Assembly (NCBI GenBank): GCA_032250735.1
Contig: JAVVEP010000014.1
Coordinates: forward strand, 1 to 64,000
DNA: 64,000 nucleotides
From: Gammaproteobacteria bacterium
GTDB taxonomy: Bacteria; Pseudomonadota; Gammaproteobacteria; SZUA-152
Direction of reading: 5' to 3'
Of this stretch, positions 8,551 to 16,687 are shown piece by piece. How positions within the stretch are numbered: the stretch's first letter is position 1; each line of letters starts with the position of its first letter. Position numbers and translations under genes: made by a program. The notes under the pieces were generated by a model that did no database searches, was not told the DNA's origin, and saw only the letters and a list, made by a program, of their open reading frames with translations.

Positions 8551-9605
8551 AATGCATTAGCCTTTGATGTGCCTGCAAGGCTAGAATGCAGGCTATCATT
8601 CCGTTTTAAAATATCCGCAATATCCTCTAGCGCACAGACCTGATGTGCGGCATCAATTGCTATTGCGGCCTTTGGCATTCCAAATACAGCACAACTTTTT
8701 TCATCTTGGGCAATAGTGTGTGCCCCATGACGCCTGAGTTCAAGCATCGATTGAGCACCATCTCTCCCCATTCCGGTGAGCAGTACTGCTGTTAACTCAC
8801 CCTCCCAATGCTTGCGCAATGAATCCCAGAATACATCAACAGAGGGACGATAAGGGATTGATTTTGGCTCTTCAACATACTGTAGGTAGCCGCCAGCGGT
8901 AAGAACGAGGTGATTATCAGATCCCGCCAAAAGCACTTTACCCGCTGCAGGTCGATCACCTTCCTTTGCCAAACGCACCGGCAACGTGGTTTGCTGATCC
9001 AGCCAGTCAGCCAAGCCCTGGGAAAAATGGGCATCAACGTGCTGCACAATGATGATGGCGGAATTAAAGTTCGCAGGCAGTCTTTGCAAGACTGTGGCCA
9101 ATGCCTGAGGACCACCCGAGGAAGCACCAATCGCAACAATGCTCAGCTCATTCGTAGGCACTCGCCTGTCGATGGGGTACGTAGAAACAGGCGCATCATC
9201 AAGGATACGGGATCTCGTCAGAATATCCAGCATCGATATTTTGCGCAGCAGTGCCTGCTGAGCCTCAACGGCAGCTTCACCCATGAGCACCGGAGTATTG
9301 ACCGCATCAAGCGCCCCATTCCCCATAGCCTCAAATACCAGGGCAGAATTCTTGTTCACAGAAGAAGTCACTATCAAAATAGGGCAAGGTGTCAACTGCA
9401 TGATCTGCCGAGTCGCTTCGACCCCGTTCATCTCTGGCATAATGATATCCATCAATACCAGGTCGGGGCGATCTGCTGCACAATATTCAATCGCCTCTTT
9501 TCCACTTAATGCAGCCCATGCAACGCTATGCGCGGCGGAGCTTGTAATCACTCTCCGCATTCCCTCAATCGCCATCGGCATATCATTAACGATACCGATC
9601 CTCAT
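8547..9605 (-). CDS. wspF: WspF-like CheB methylesterase
   Basis: Receptor-glutamate methylesterase that resets the Wsp-type receptor; loss of WspF in Pseudomonas locks cyclic-di-GMP signalling on. 352 residues: receiver at about 1-120 (Asp in 'LVLMDIIMPEMNGVEA') and CheB catalytic domain at about 150-340. The catalytic triad is visible as Ser in 'IGASSGGPQAL', His in 'IIVQHVDAHFSQGLA' and Asp in 'LTGMGRDGAQSM'. It overlaps wspE upstream and wspR downstream by four bases each (ATGA). All key residues are present, so normal adaptation is expected. Confidence 0.92.
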   Translation of the reverse strand: MRIGIVNDMPMAIEGMRRVITSSAAHSVAWAALSGKEAIEYCAADRPDLVLMDIIMPEMNGVEATRQIMQLTPCPILIVTSSVNKNSALVFEAMGNGALDAVNTPVLMGEAAVEAQQALLRKISMLDILTRSRILDDAPVSTYPIDRRVPTNELSIVAIGASSGGPQALATVLQRLPANFNSAIIIVQHVDAHFSQGLADWLDQQTTLPVRLAKEGDRPAAGKVLLAGSDNHLVLTAGGYLQYVEEPKSIPYRPSVDVFWDSLRKHWEGELTAVLLTGMGRDGAQSMLELRRHGAHTIAQDEKSCAVFGMPKAAIAIDAAHQVCALEDIADILKRNDSLHSSLAGTSKANAL

Positions 9606-11866
9606 TTGTTTGCCTCTCCAATCAAATCTTCGACTGCCTCAACCAGGGTGTCATCATGAAAACTACCCTTGGTTAGATAATAATCTGCGCCTGCATCCAG
9701 TCCACGTCGGCGCTCCTCCACTCTGTCCTTATAAGATACAATCATGACCGGGATATTTCTCAGGTGTAAATCCTGCTTAATTGACTTCACTAATTCAATA
9801 CCGTCCATGCGAGGCATATCCACATCGGTAATAATCAGATCATAAGCAACGCGTCTGATGGCATTCCACCCATCCATCCCATCCACTGCCACATCTACCA
9901 GATAGCCACTGGCTTCAAGAAGATCTTTTTCAACCTCGCGGACAGTCAGGGAATCATCAACAACCAACACACGCTTCCTTGAGGTTTTTAATTTTTCCTC
10001 TGCCAGTTGGTAAACATCCCCAAGACGACCTCCCGTAATAATATGGTTAATACTACGCACCACATCATCAACATCAAGGATAAGGACCGGGTCTCCATTG
10101 CCCAGCAATGCCGCAGAGCTAACATTGGGGATCTTGCCCAGGCGCTGGTCGAGCGCATGTACCGATAATTGTCGTTGATCTACATAGCGATCGACCACCA
10201 GACCATATTGGTCGAGTCGATCGCTAATGATGACCACAGTTAGCTGCCCGCCATCGATACGGCCACTATCGAAACCAAGAACCTGAACACCTGAAACAAG
10301 ACCAATATTTTTATTATCAATACAGACATATTGACGGCCTTCCATTTCCAGCACATCTTCCGTTGAAATCTTTAGAATTCTGTCAACCCTGCTTAAAGGA
10401 AAGGCATAGGGTTCGTCTGCGATATCCACCAGTAATGCTGGCATAACCGACAAGGTTATGGGCAGGGTCATGACAAACTCTGCACCAACCCCGGGCCTGT
10501 TATTCACTGTCACGACACCGCCCAGCTCTTTAACACTATCTCTAACCACATCCAGACCTACACCACGACCGGAAATCTCCGAAATAACATCGCGGGTCGA
10601 GAAATCCGGCAGGAACAGGAATTCAAGCAATTCCTCATCCGACAAGCTGCCCATCATTTCCGGGCCAATCAGGTTTTTTGTAAGCACTTTGTTCTTAATA
10701 CGCCCAACATCAATACCTGCACCATCATCTCCAATGGATATTCTTAGCATCCCTGATGAGTGAACAGCCGTCAGTTTGATGGTCGCAGTCTCAGGTTTAC
10801 CGATGGTTTTACGCTGTTCACTATTTTCTATACCGTGATCAATGGAATTACGTAATAAATGGTTGATTGGCGACTTGATCTTTTCAAGAACATCCCGGTC
10901 GACTGCACAATGCCCTCCATTTATCTCAAGCGAGACCCTTTTATCCAGCGAACGAGCAAGATCACGCACCATCCGTTTCAAGCCAACGACAGCGTCCTCA
11001 AAGGGACGCATCCGACTCCCTGCAACCTCATTAAAGAGTTTGGTTGTCAGATTAATGCTTGTTCTATCGTATTCATCAAGCCGGTTAATTTGCTCAGAAA
11101 GCGATCGCCGACACGAATCAAATTGGAGCAAGGCATGGTTATGGGCATCCGCATCGATCATGCTGTTGCTCAGCATCAGGTCTTGCCAACCTTCCAACAA
11201 GCTCACCAGACCATCCTGCTTACGTTTTATACTCTGCAAGGAATCTTTAAAATGGCTTAGACGTTTTGCCTCAACCAGAATCTCACTCGAGAGCCCCAAT
11301 ATCCTCGACATCCTTTCAGCGCCGATCTTTAGTGATCGTTCATCAGTGCCCTGCCCATTATCGACAGACATACCCACCACTGGTGTGGTGACTGGTGGCG
11401 GCGAAACATCCAGATCCGAGTTGACCCTGTCAGCCGTATGTACCTTAGGAGCCGCAGACAAAATATCCTTCAACGATTCCACTACCGGCAAATATACCGC
11501 CGCATTTTCTTCACCCCAGACGTTGAGTTCCTTCTCGGGAATCCTGGAGATATGGACGATCGCATCGACAGCCGCCAGTAATACATCAACATCGGAGGAT
11601 GCGATCAATACCCCACCCTGTTGAGCCGCGACAAACACATCCTCCATGACATGTGATATTTTTACAATCGGCTCAATTGATACCATGCGAGCCGCCCCTT
11701 TGAGGGAGTGAGCGGCTCTCATTAAGATTTCGAGCTTTTGATCCGAAGAGGCGTTATCTTCCAGCGAGAGAAGCTCCTCACTGAGTATAGCAACCTGTGA
11801 CTCGACCTCCATACGGAACAAGTCGAACATCGACAAGTCCCCCAATCCGCCAGAGGAAGGACTCAC
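9602..11866 (-). CDS. wspE: WspE-like hybrid CheA kinase with C-terminal receiver
   Basis: Histidine kinase of the Wsp-type array, phosphorylating itself at the Hpt histidine and then WspR and WspF. 754 residues: Hpt at about 10-115 with 'AAHSLKGAARMV', a dimerisation segment, HATPase at about 290-470 ('LLRNSIDHGIENSEQR', 'GDDGAGIDV', 'GRGVGLDVV'), CheW-like regulatory domain at about 475-605, and a receiver at about 630-750 (Asp in 'LIITDVDMPRMDGIEL'). The fused receiver and N-terminal sequence fit WspE rather than flagellar CheA. The start is GTG overlapping the wspD stop (GTGA). Base composition looks AT-richer by eye than the neighbouring nirB-nasA genes. Confidence 0.92.
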   Translation of the reverse strand: MSPSSGGLGDLSMFDLFRMEVESQVAILSEELLSLEDNASSDQKLEILMRAAHSLKGAARMVSIEPIVKISHVMEDVFVAAQQGGVLIASSDVDVLLAAVDAIVHISRIPEKELNVWGEENAAVYLPVVESLKDILSAAPKVHTADRVNSDLDVSPPPVTTPVVGMSVDNGQGTDERSLKIGAERMSRILGLSSEILVEAKRLSHFKDSLQSIKRKQDGLVSLLEGWQDLMLSNSMIDADAHNHALLQFDSCRRSLSEQINRLDEYDRTSINLTTKLFNEVAGSRMRPFEDAVVGLKRMVRDLARSLDKRVSLEINGGHCAVDRDVLEKIKSPINHLLRNSIDHGIENSEQRKTIGKPETATIKLTAVHSSGMLRISIGDDGAGIDVGRIKNKVLTKNLIGPEMMGSLSDEELLEFLFLPDFSTRDVISEISGRGVGLDVVRDSVKELGGVVTVNNRPGVGAEFVMTLPITLSVMPALLVDIADEPYAFPLSRVDRILKISTEDVLEMEGRQYVCIDNKNIGLVSGVQVLGFDSGRIDGGQLTVVIISDRLDQYGLVVDRYVDQRQLSVHALDQRLGKIPNVSSAALLGNGDPVLILDVDDVVRSINHIITGGRLGDVYQLAEEKLKTSRKRVLVVDDSLTVREVEKDLLEASGYLVDVAVDGMDGWNAIRRVAYDLIITDVDMPRMDGIELVKSIKQDLHLRNIPVMIVSYKDRVEERRRGLDAGADYYLTKGSFHDDTLVEAVEDLIGEANK

Positions 11867-12567
11867 AACAGAATTCCTTCTAGAGTCGACTGAAATTTGT
11901 CAACATCTAAAACAGCAACCTTATTGGTAGCGTGATTAATAACGCCCAGCAGAAGGTTTGCACCATCATAAGCAAGCGTGGAAGGTATGGGGTATAACTC
12001 ATCATCATGATACAAGGCCATTCCAGAAATGTGCTGGACAACAAACACATAATAATTTCCACCTATAAAAGCAACAATAAACCGCGTTATTTCACTGCTG
12101 CCGCCTTTCCTGTTCTTACTATCCTGGCATCTGACACCCAGGACACTCTCCAGTGAATAACAGACTCTTATTTCGCCGCCGACATTAACCACCCCGACAA
12201 TGCCTGGGTTGTTATTTCCAGGGATCTTATGAATCGTCTTTTTTTCGGTAATTTCATGCAAGCACCTGGAGGGAATCGCAAACCATTCCTCAACCACCCG
12301 AAATACAAGTATCGACCTGCTATCTTTTTTAATGATCGGCTTGTTCGCCGCCAGACCCTTTCGCCATTCCTTCAGATAACCCGCAGGCGCTGCCCTGTCC
12401 AGTACCCGCTTACCTTCGCTTGAGAAGACGGGACAGTTACGGCAATGAATATACTCTTCCAGTTTTTCACATTTATCACTGACCGCACTCCATACGCCAC
12501 GCTCGTACCAGCAGCGGTCAACCGGCTTGTTAATTCTTATGGTCTTCTTCATAAACTGATCTTTCAC
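11863..12567 (-). CDS. wspD: WspD-like CheW coupling protein
   Basis: Second CheW-type adaptor linking the receptor and WspE. 234 residues. An N-terminal extension carries cysteines in 'HCRNCPVFSSEGKRVLDR', the 'CRNCP' signature I associate with WspD and related extended CheW proteins. The CheW beta-barrels follow at about 80-230. It starts at GTG overlapping the wspC stop (GTGA); an ATG 15 bases downstream is an alternative. Position between wspC and wspE matches the Pseudomonas operon. The cysteine pair could bind a metal or respond to oxidation, but this is not known to me. Confidence 0.88.
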   Translation of the reverse strand: MKDQFMKKTIRINKPVDRCWYERGVWSAVSDKCEKLEEYIHCRNCPVFSSEGKRVLDRAAPAGYLKEWRKGLAANKPIIKKDSRSILVFRVVEEWFAIPSRCLHEITEKKTIHKIPGNNNPGIVGVVNVGGEIRVCYSLESVLGVRCQDSKNRKGGSSEITRFIVAFIGGNYYVFVVQHISGMALYHDDELYPIPSTLAYDGANLLLGVINHATNKVAVLDVDKFQSTLEGILL

Positions 12568-13841
12568 CGCTTGTTTCTTTCCCGCGCCTTAATTTCTCGC
12601 CGCCGGTAAAATTCTGCGCTGTCAACATCACCTCTTTTCTCCGCCAGCAACACCGAAAGCCCCAGCGCCTTCTGATGATTGGGAGACAGATAGATCGCCT
12701 TTTTAAGCAGGGACTCTGCGCCGCCATGACTACCGCATAAGTTGCTGATCAAACCCAGAAAATAATATCCATCTGCATTTTCTGGGTCACTTTCCAGCAC
12801 GCCTTCACATACCGCGGCGGCATCATCATAATGGCCACCCTCAATCAACTTCTCCACCTTTTTCCATGCATGAGTGGCGGACACCTTATCACCTTGCGGA
12901 GATTTTCTGGCAGCCGTCGCCCTAATAAGACGGTTTGATAGCAGGGAATCCTTTTTGGTAACCGCGACTAACTGGTCATATATCGCCTTTAATTTATTAA
13001 CCGGCCCAATGTTATTAGCCGCCATATTCGTATTACTGTCCGAAATCTTCCGGTAAGCGAAAGACTTCGGAATATCGACATTATCGAAATGCTGCTTGCT
13101 GACCTGGGTCCCCTCCGCATGCCCGACAAACAGATAACCCCCCGGCTTTAACATCTGCCGAAGCTTATCCAGAACCATGCACTGAGTATCCTTGTTGAAA
13201 TAGATCAGCAGATTTCGGCAGAAAATGACGTCGTAGTAGTCATTTGCCGGACTGATCGTATCGGTAATCACATTTGCCCTGTCAAAGGACACAAGGGCCT
13301 GCACTTCGGGTAAAATCTGGTAACCGGAACTGATCTTGTTAAAAAATCTACTCTGAATATCAATGTCATTTTCACGAAACGAATGTTTCCCATAGATGGA
13401 CCTTCTCGCCTTCGCGATAGCGCGCTTGCTGACATCTATCCCATCAATATGAAAATCATCTTTGTCAAGACCGGCCATCATCAGCGCCATAGCGATAGAA
13501 TATGGCTCCTCTCCTGTTGCGCAGGGTAAGCTCAGTATCTTTAACGGTTCACGTTCAGCAGATCCATCTTGCTGACCGGCTATTGCCGACACACACACGT
13601 TTAACGCTTCAAACGGGTATTTATTGCGGAAGAACCAGGTCTCCGGCACAACGACCTCTTCTACCAACTCATCAAATTCGTCACCGTTATTCTTGATTAA
13701 CGAATAATAACTACTTATTGATGCCAACCGAAGGTGCGACATTCGATGACTGATCGCCCTTTCGATACTCGACAACCCCACCGTATCGGCGTGCAAGCCG
13801 ATCTTATTCTTCAGCAGGTCTTGAATCTTGTCGACCGCCAT
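12564..13841 (-). CDS. wspC: WspC-like CheR methyltransferase with TPR domain
   Basis: SAM-dependent methyltransferase that methylates glutamates of the receptor. 425 residues from the chosen ATG: CheR all-alpha N-terminal domain (about 5-65), Rossmann methyltransferase domain (about 75-275, 'ILSLPCATGEEPYSIAM' and 'DVIFCRNLLIYFN'), then TPR repeats (about 330-425, 'ADGYYFLGLISNLCG', 'ALGLSVLLAEKRGD'). The TPR tail is characteristic of WspC. I chose ATG at 13841, five bases past the wspB stop, with AGGGG upstream; the frame is open to 13871, which would overlap wspB. Confidence 0.9.
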   Translation of the reverse strand: MAVDKIQDLLKNKIGLHADTVGLSSIERAISHRMSHLRLASISSYYSLIKNNGDEFDELVEEVVVPETWFFRNKYPFEALNVCVSAIAGQQDGSAEREPLKILSLPCATGEEPYSIAMALMMAGLDKDDFHIDGIDVSKRAIAKARRSIYGKHSFRENDIDIQSRFFNKISSGYQILPEVQALVSFDRANVITDTISPANDYYDVIFCRNLLIYFNKDTQCMVLDKLRQMLKPGGYLFVGHAEGTQVSKQHFDNVDIPKSFAYRKISDSNTNMAANNIGPVNKLKAIYDQLVAVTKKDSLLSNRLIRATAARKSPQGDKVSATHAWKKVEKLIEGGHYDDAAAVCEGVLESDPENADGYYFLGLISNLCGSHGGAESLLKKAIYLSPNHQKALGLSVLLAEKRGDVDSAEFYRRREIKARERNKR

Positions 13842-13845
13842 ATGC

Positions 13846-14316
13846 TCAGATACCCCTGGCGCCATCGCCATTCAGGAACAACAGTCCTTCATCGATGCGT
13901 TTAAAGATATCCTGCGGGTCGATTCTTGTCAGCACCCCCTCACTGTCACTCGCCACTGGACCAATAAATGGCATCTCCGGGTTGTGCAGGCCAGGAGGCA
14001 TGAAATCACTCTCATTCGCCGAAAAGGTTTCTGTCGCAGATTCGACCAGAAAGCCGATGGTTATATTTTCACCATTATTCGATTTTATTGTGCTGAGAAT
14101 GATTCTGGTGCTCAACTTCCTGGCGCAGGGACGGGCAATCAATAATTGACACAAGTCAATTACCGGAACAGAAGCACCATGGTAGTTCAGTGTTCCTGCG
14201 GCATATTCTGGCAGAGCCGGCACTGTGCGCAGGTTCACATAGGGAACAATCACGGTAATCTTGCTGATTGCGATGACATAGCGCTCCTTTCCTATGTAAA
14301 ATCTCGAATACAGCAC
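13846..14316 (-). CDS. wspB: WspB-like CheW coupling protein
   Basis: First CheW-type adaptor of the operon, expected to bridge WspA and WspE in the membrane array. 156 residues made of one CheW domain ('MLYSRFYIGKERYVIAISKI' to 'GTLNYHGASVPVIDLCQLL'), close to the family length. It follows wspA by 17 bases and precedes wspC. Two CheW proteins (WspB and WspD) are usual for this pathway. Confidence 0.88.
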   Translation of the reverse strand: MLYSRFYIGKERYVIAISKITVIVPYVNLRTVPALPEYAAGTLNYHGASVPVIDLCQLLIARPCARKLSTRIILSTIKSNNGENITIGFLVESATETFSANESDFMPPGLHNPEMPFIGPVASDSEGVLTRIDPQDIFKRIDEGLLFLNGDGARGI

Positions 14317-14333
14317 GCCTCTATAACTCTCTA

Positions 14334-16331
14334 CTAGCGGTCACTATTACTGACGCGGAACTTCGACACACCACTCTGCAAGGACTGTGCGGCATCCTTG
14401 AGAGAATCAATGGCAGAAGACGAATGCCGTATCGATTCTACTGACTGCTGCGCGGACTCACTCAGCTGGATCATCGCCTGCGTAATCTGCTCAGCCCCCT
14501 GCGTCTGAAAATGCATCCCCTGCTGCACATTCTCAAACCGTGGCGTGAACTCCTGCACCTCTTCGATGATCACTGCCAGGTGTGAAGAGACATTATTGAC
14601 ATCCTCCACACTCCTGCGCACCTGGTCGGTAAATTTTTCCATACTCAACACACCGGATGACACGGCGGTCTGCATCTCCTTCACCATCTGCTCTATATCG
14701 AGTGTCGAGACAGCCGTCTGATCCGCCAGACGCCTGACCTCGGTGGCCACCACCGCAAAGCCAAGACCATATTCACCCGCCTTCTCTGCCTCTATCGCGG
14801 CATTCAGCGATAATAAATTGGTCTGGTCAGCCACCTTGGTGATGGTTGTCACTACGCTGTTTATATTTCTTGCCTTTTCATTGAGGGTCTCGAACTTTAG
14901 TGCGATCGCCCTGGAGGCCTCGACAATCTGTTGCATTGTCGATTCCATGTGCCCAAGGTTTTCATGGCCCCTGGCCGCGGAAACGCGCGTGCGGTCTGCC
15001 ACTTCGGCCACCTCATCCATGGTATTGGTCAGCTCCTTAGTGGTTGCCGATATTTCCGTCGCGGTTGCCGCTATTTCATTGGTGGTTGCAGCCTGTTCTG
15101 CAATCGTTGCCTGCTGTTGTTTCGCGGTTGCCGCAATCTCGGTGGCTGACGATGTCACCTGAATACCGGAGCGCTGCACCTGAGCCACCAGAGTATTCAG
15201 GCTCGTCAGCATGCTCTGTACGCCGGATGCCAAATGATCAATTGCATCATTGCCTGCAATATTGATGACCCCCGTAAGATCCCCCTTCTCGGCCTGACTG
15301 ACAACACGCAAAATTTCATTGACCTTCTTTTCGAGTGTCTCTACGGCTTCCCTTTTTTGTTCCGTGGAGCTCGCAATATAATTGATCATGATCTGCAGGC
15401 TCTCCGCCAATTCGCCAATCGCCCCACCGCCTTTCATCTCAATTCTTACATCGAAATCACCTTCGGCGACCTTGTTCACTGCCAGCAATAACTGATCGAC
15501 CTTTTCGCGAAGGTCTTCCGCAACTTCATGCTCCCGCTCTACAGCGGTATTCACATTATCCGCCATGGTATTAAAGGCGGTGGCAAGTTCGCCAATCTCG
15601 TCCTCTCTATCCACGACCGCGCGAATCTTAGTGTCGCCATTGGCGCGCAGCAGCAAGACCTCATTCAATGTCGACAGGGGTTTGACGATCCAGATTTTCA
15701 GCAAGGCATTGATCAACAGCAGCCCAATGAGAAAAAAGCCGACGTTAAACCACAGCGTCAACCAGAACTCTCTATCAACGGCCTGATCAATCTCGGCCAG
15801 TGAATAGCCAATTCGGATCGCGCCATTCACTGCACCGGTCGGCACGTTATGGCACTGTAGACAGTTGACCCCTCGGGTATTCTCCGTCGCCCGAAAAGGG
15901 GTGATCACGGTCATCATGCGCTGACCTGCCTGTTCATCAATGCGAATAATTTGCTCACCACCCAGGGCCTCGTTGTCGAGATCATCCAGTGCCGCCTCAT
16001 CCGGTGAGCCGGGGCCGAACTGTGACGAGACTGGCGCGCCGCGAATCACCCGTGCCTCAAGAATATATTTGCGTGCCAGCATCTTGTTGCGCAGGATGCT
16101 GCGCTGATCCATCGTGCCGGTCAGCATCATCGTATTGAGGCTGTCAAAGTAGAAGGTGGTCATCTCCTTTACCTGATGCTCCGCCACTTCCATCAGGCGT
16201 GCCCGCTCATGGGTCACGGCGGCGATTGTCACCAATGTCATCATCAACAAAAACACCATGCTGACCGTCAGATTGACCTTTGCCCGCAGCGAGAAGTGGC
16301 CAGCCAGTGACATTGATTTGTCTTTTTTCAT
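14334..16331 (-). CDS. wspA: WspA-like methyl-accepting receptor with periplasmic c-type haem motif
   Basis: First gene of the operon and the sensor. 665 residues: helix TM1 at about 20-40, a periplasmic domain at 41-188, TM2 at about 190-212, then HAMP and HAMP-like segments (about 213-265, 285-325, 340-385) and an MCP signalling domain (about 390-650, hairpin 'EYGLGFAVVATEVRRLADQT'). The periplasmic part contains CLQCH at residues 157-161 (bases 15849-15863), the CxxCH signature for covalent haem c, in the setting 'RGVNCLQCHNVPTGAVNG'. Similar haem c sensor domains are known from Geobacter chemoreceptors, whereas Pseudomonas WspA has a four-helix-bundle sensor. No CheR-tethering pentapeptide ends the protein. 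AGGAA lies upstream of the ATG. Confidence 0.9.
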   Translation of the reverse strand: MKKDKSMSLAGHFSLRAKVNLTVSMVFLLMMTLVTIAAVTHERARLMEVAEHQVKEMTTFYFDSLNTMMLTGTMDQRSILRNKMLARKYILEARVIRGAPVSSQFGPGSPDEAALDDLDNEALGGEQIIRIDEQAGQRMMTVITPFRATENTRGVNCLQCHNVPTGAVNGAIRIGYSLAEIDQAVDREFWLTLWFNVGFFLIGLLLINALLKIWIVKPLSTLNEVLLLRANGDTKIRAVVDREDEIGELATAFNTMADNVNTAVEREHEVAEDLREKVDQLLLAVNKVAEGDFDVRIEMKGGGAIGELAESLQIMINYIASSTEQKREAVETLEKKVNEILRVVSQAEKGDLTGVINIAGNDAIDHLASGVQSMLTSLNTLVAQVQRSGIQVTSSATEIAATAKQQQATIAEQAATTNEIAATATEISATTKELTNTMDEVAEVADRTRVSAARGHENLGHMESTMQQIVEASRAIALKFETLNEKARNINSVVTTITKVADQTNLLSLNAAIEAEKAGEYGLGFAVVATEVRRLADQTAVSTLDIEQMVKEMQTAVSSGVLSMEKFTDQVRRSVEDVNNVSSHLAVIIEEVQEFTPRFENVQQGMHFQTQGAEQITQAMIQLSESAQQSVESIRHSSSAIDSLKDAAQSLQSGVSKFRVSNSDR

Positions 16332-16687
16332 TACCGATTTCCTGTGTGGATTTTTGTTTTATGCATTGAAAATGGGCCGCCCGGCGCACCCACGCGCCCA
16401 TTGGCGGCCTCTATGGCTGTCACACGACCAGGCTATCCCTCTGTTTTTTAAGAGAATATGCTGTATAACCTTATGGCATCATGTCTATCTTGGTGGCGAA
16501 TTATGCTGTCTAGAATGGCGGATGAATCGCCGGAAACTTTAGCAATCCCAACAAGTTGGCTTGGCAATCAGACAATGATATTTAATCAGGAGATTAAACG
16601 ATAGAAGGGAACTTTATTCGAATGGCATGCGCCGGCAGGATGAAATATCATCGACGCAACATTTTCGTGACCGTCAAAAAGCCGCAA
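16332..16687. other. Intergenic region between nasA and wspA
   Basis: 356 bases holding the 3' end of the nitrate operon transcript and the promoter of the Wsp-type operon. I see no gene, no clear intrinsic terminator and no convincing sigma-70 hexamer pair. The sequence is AT-rich near 16440-16620. Confidence 0.5.

Noticed and set aside
7534..16331. Interpretation as a flagellar chemotaxis operon
   Set aside because: No cheY or cheZ gene; the CheA has a fused receiver and the output is a GGDEF protein, so a Wsp-type pathway fits better.
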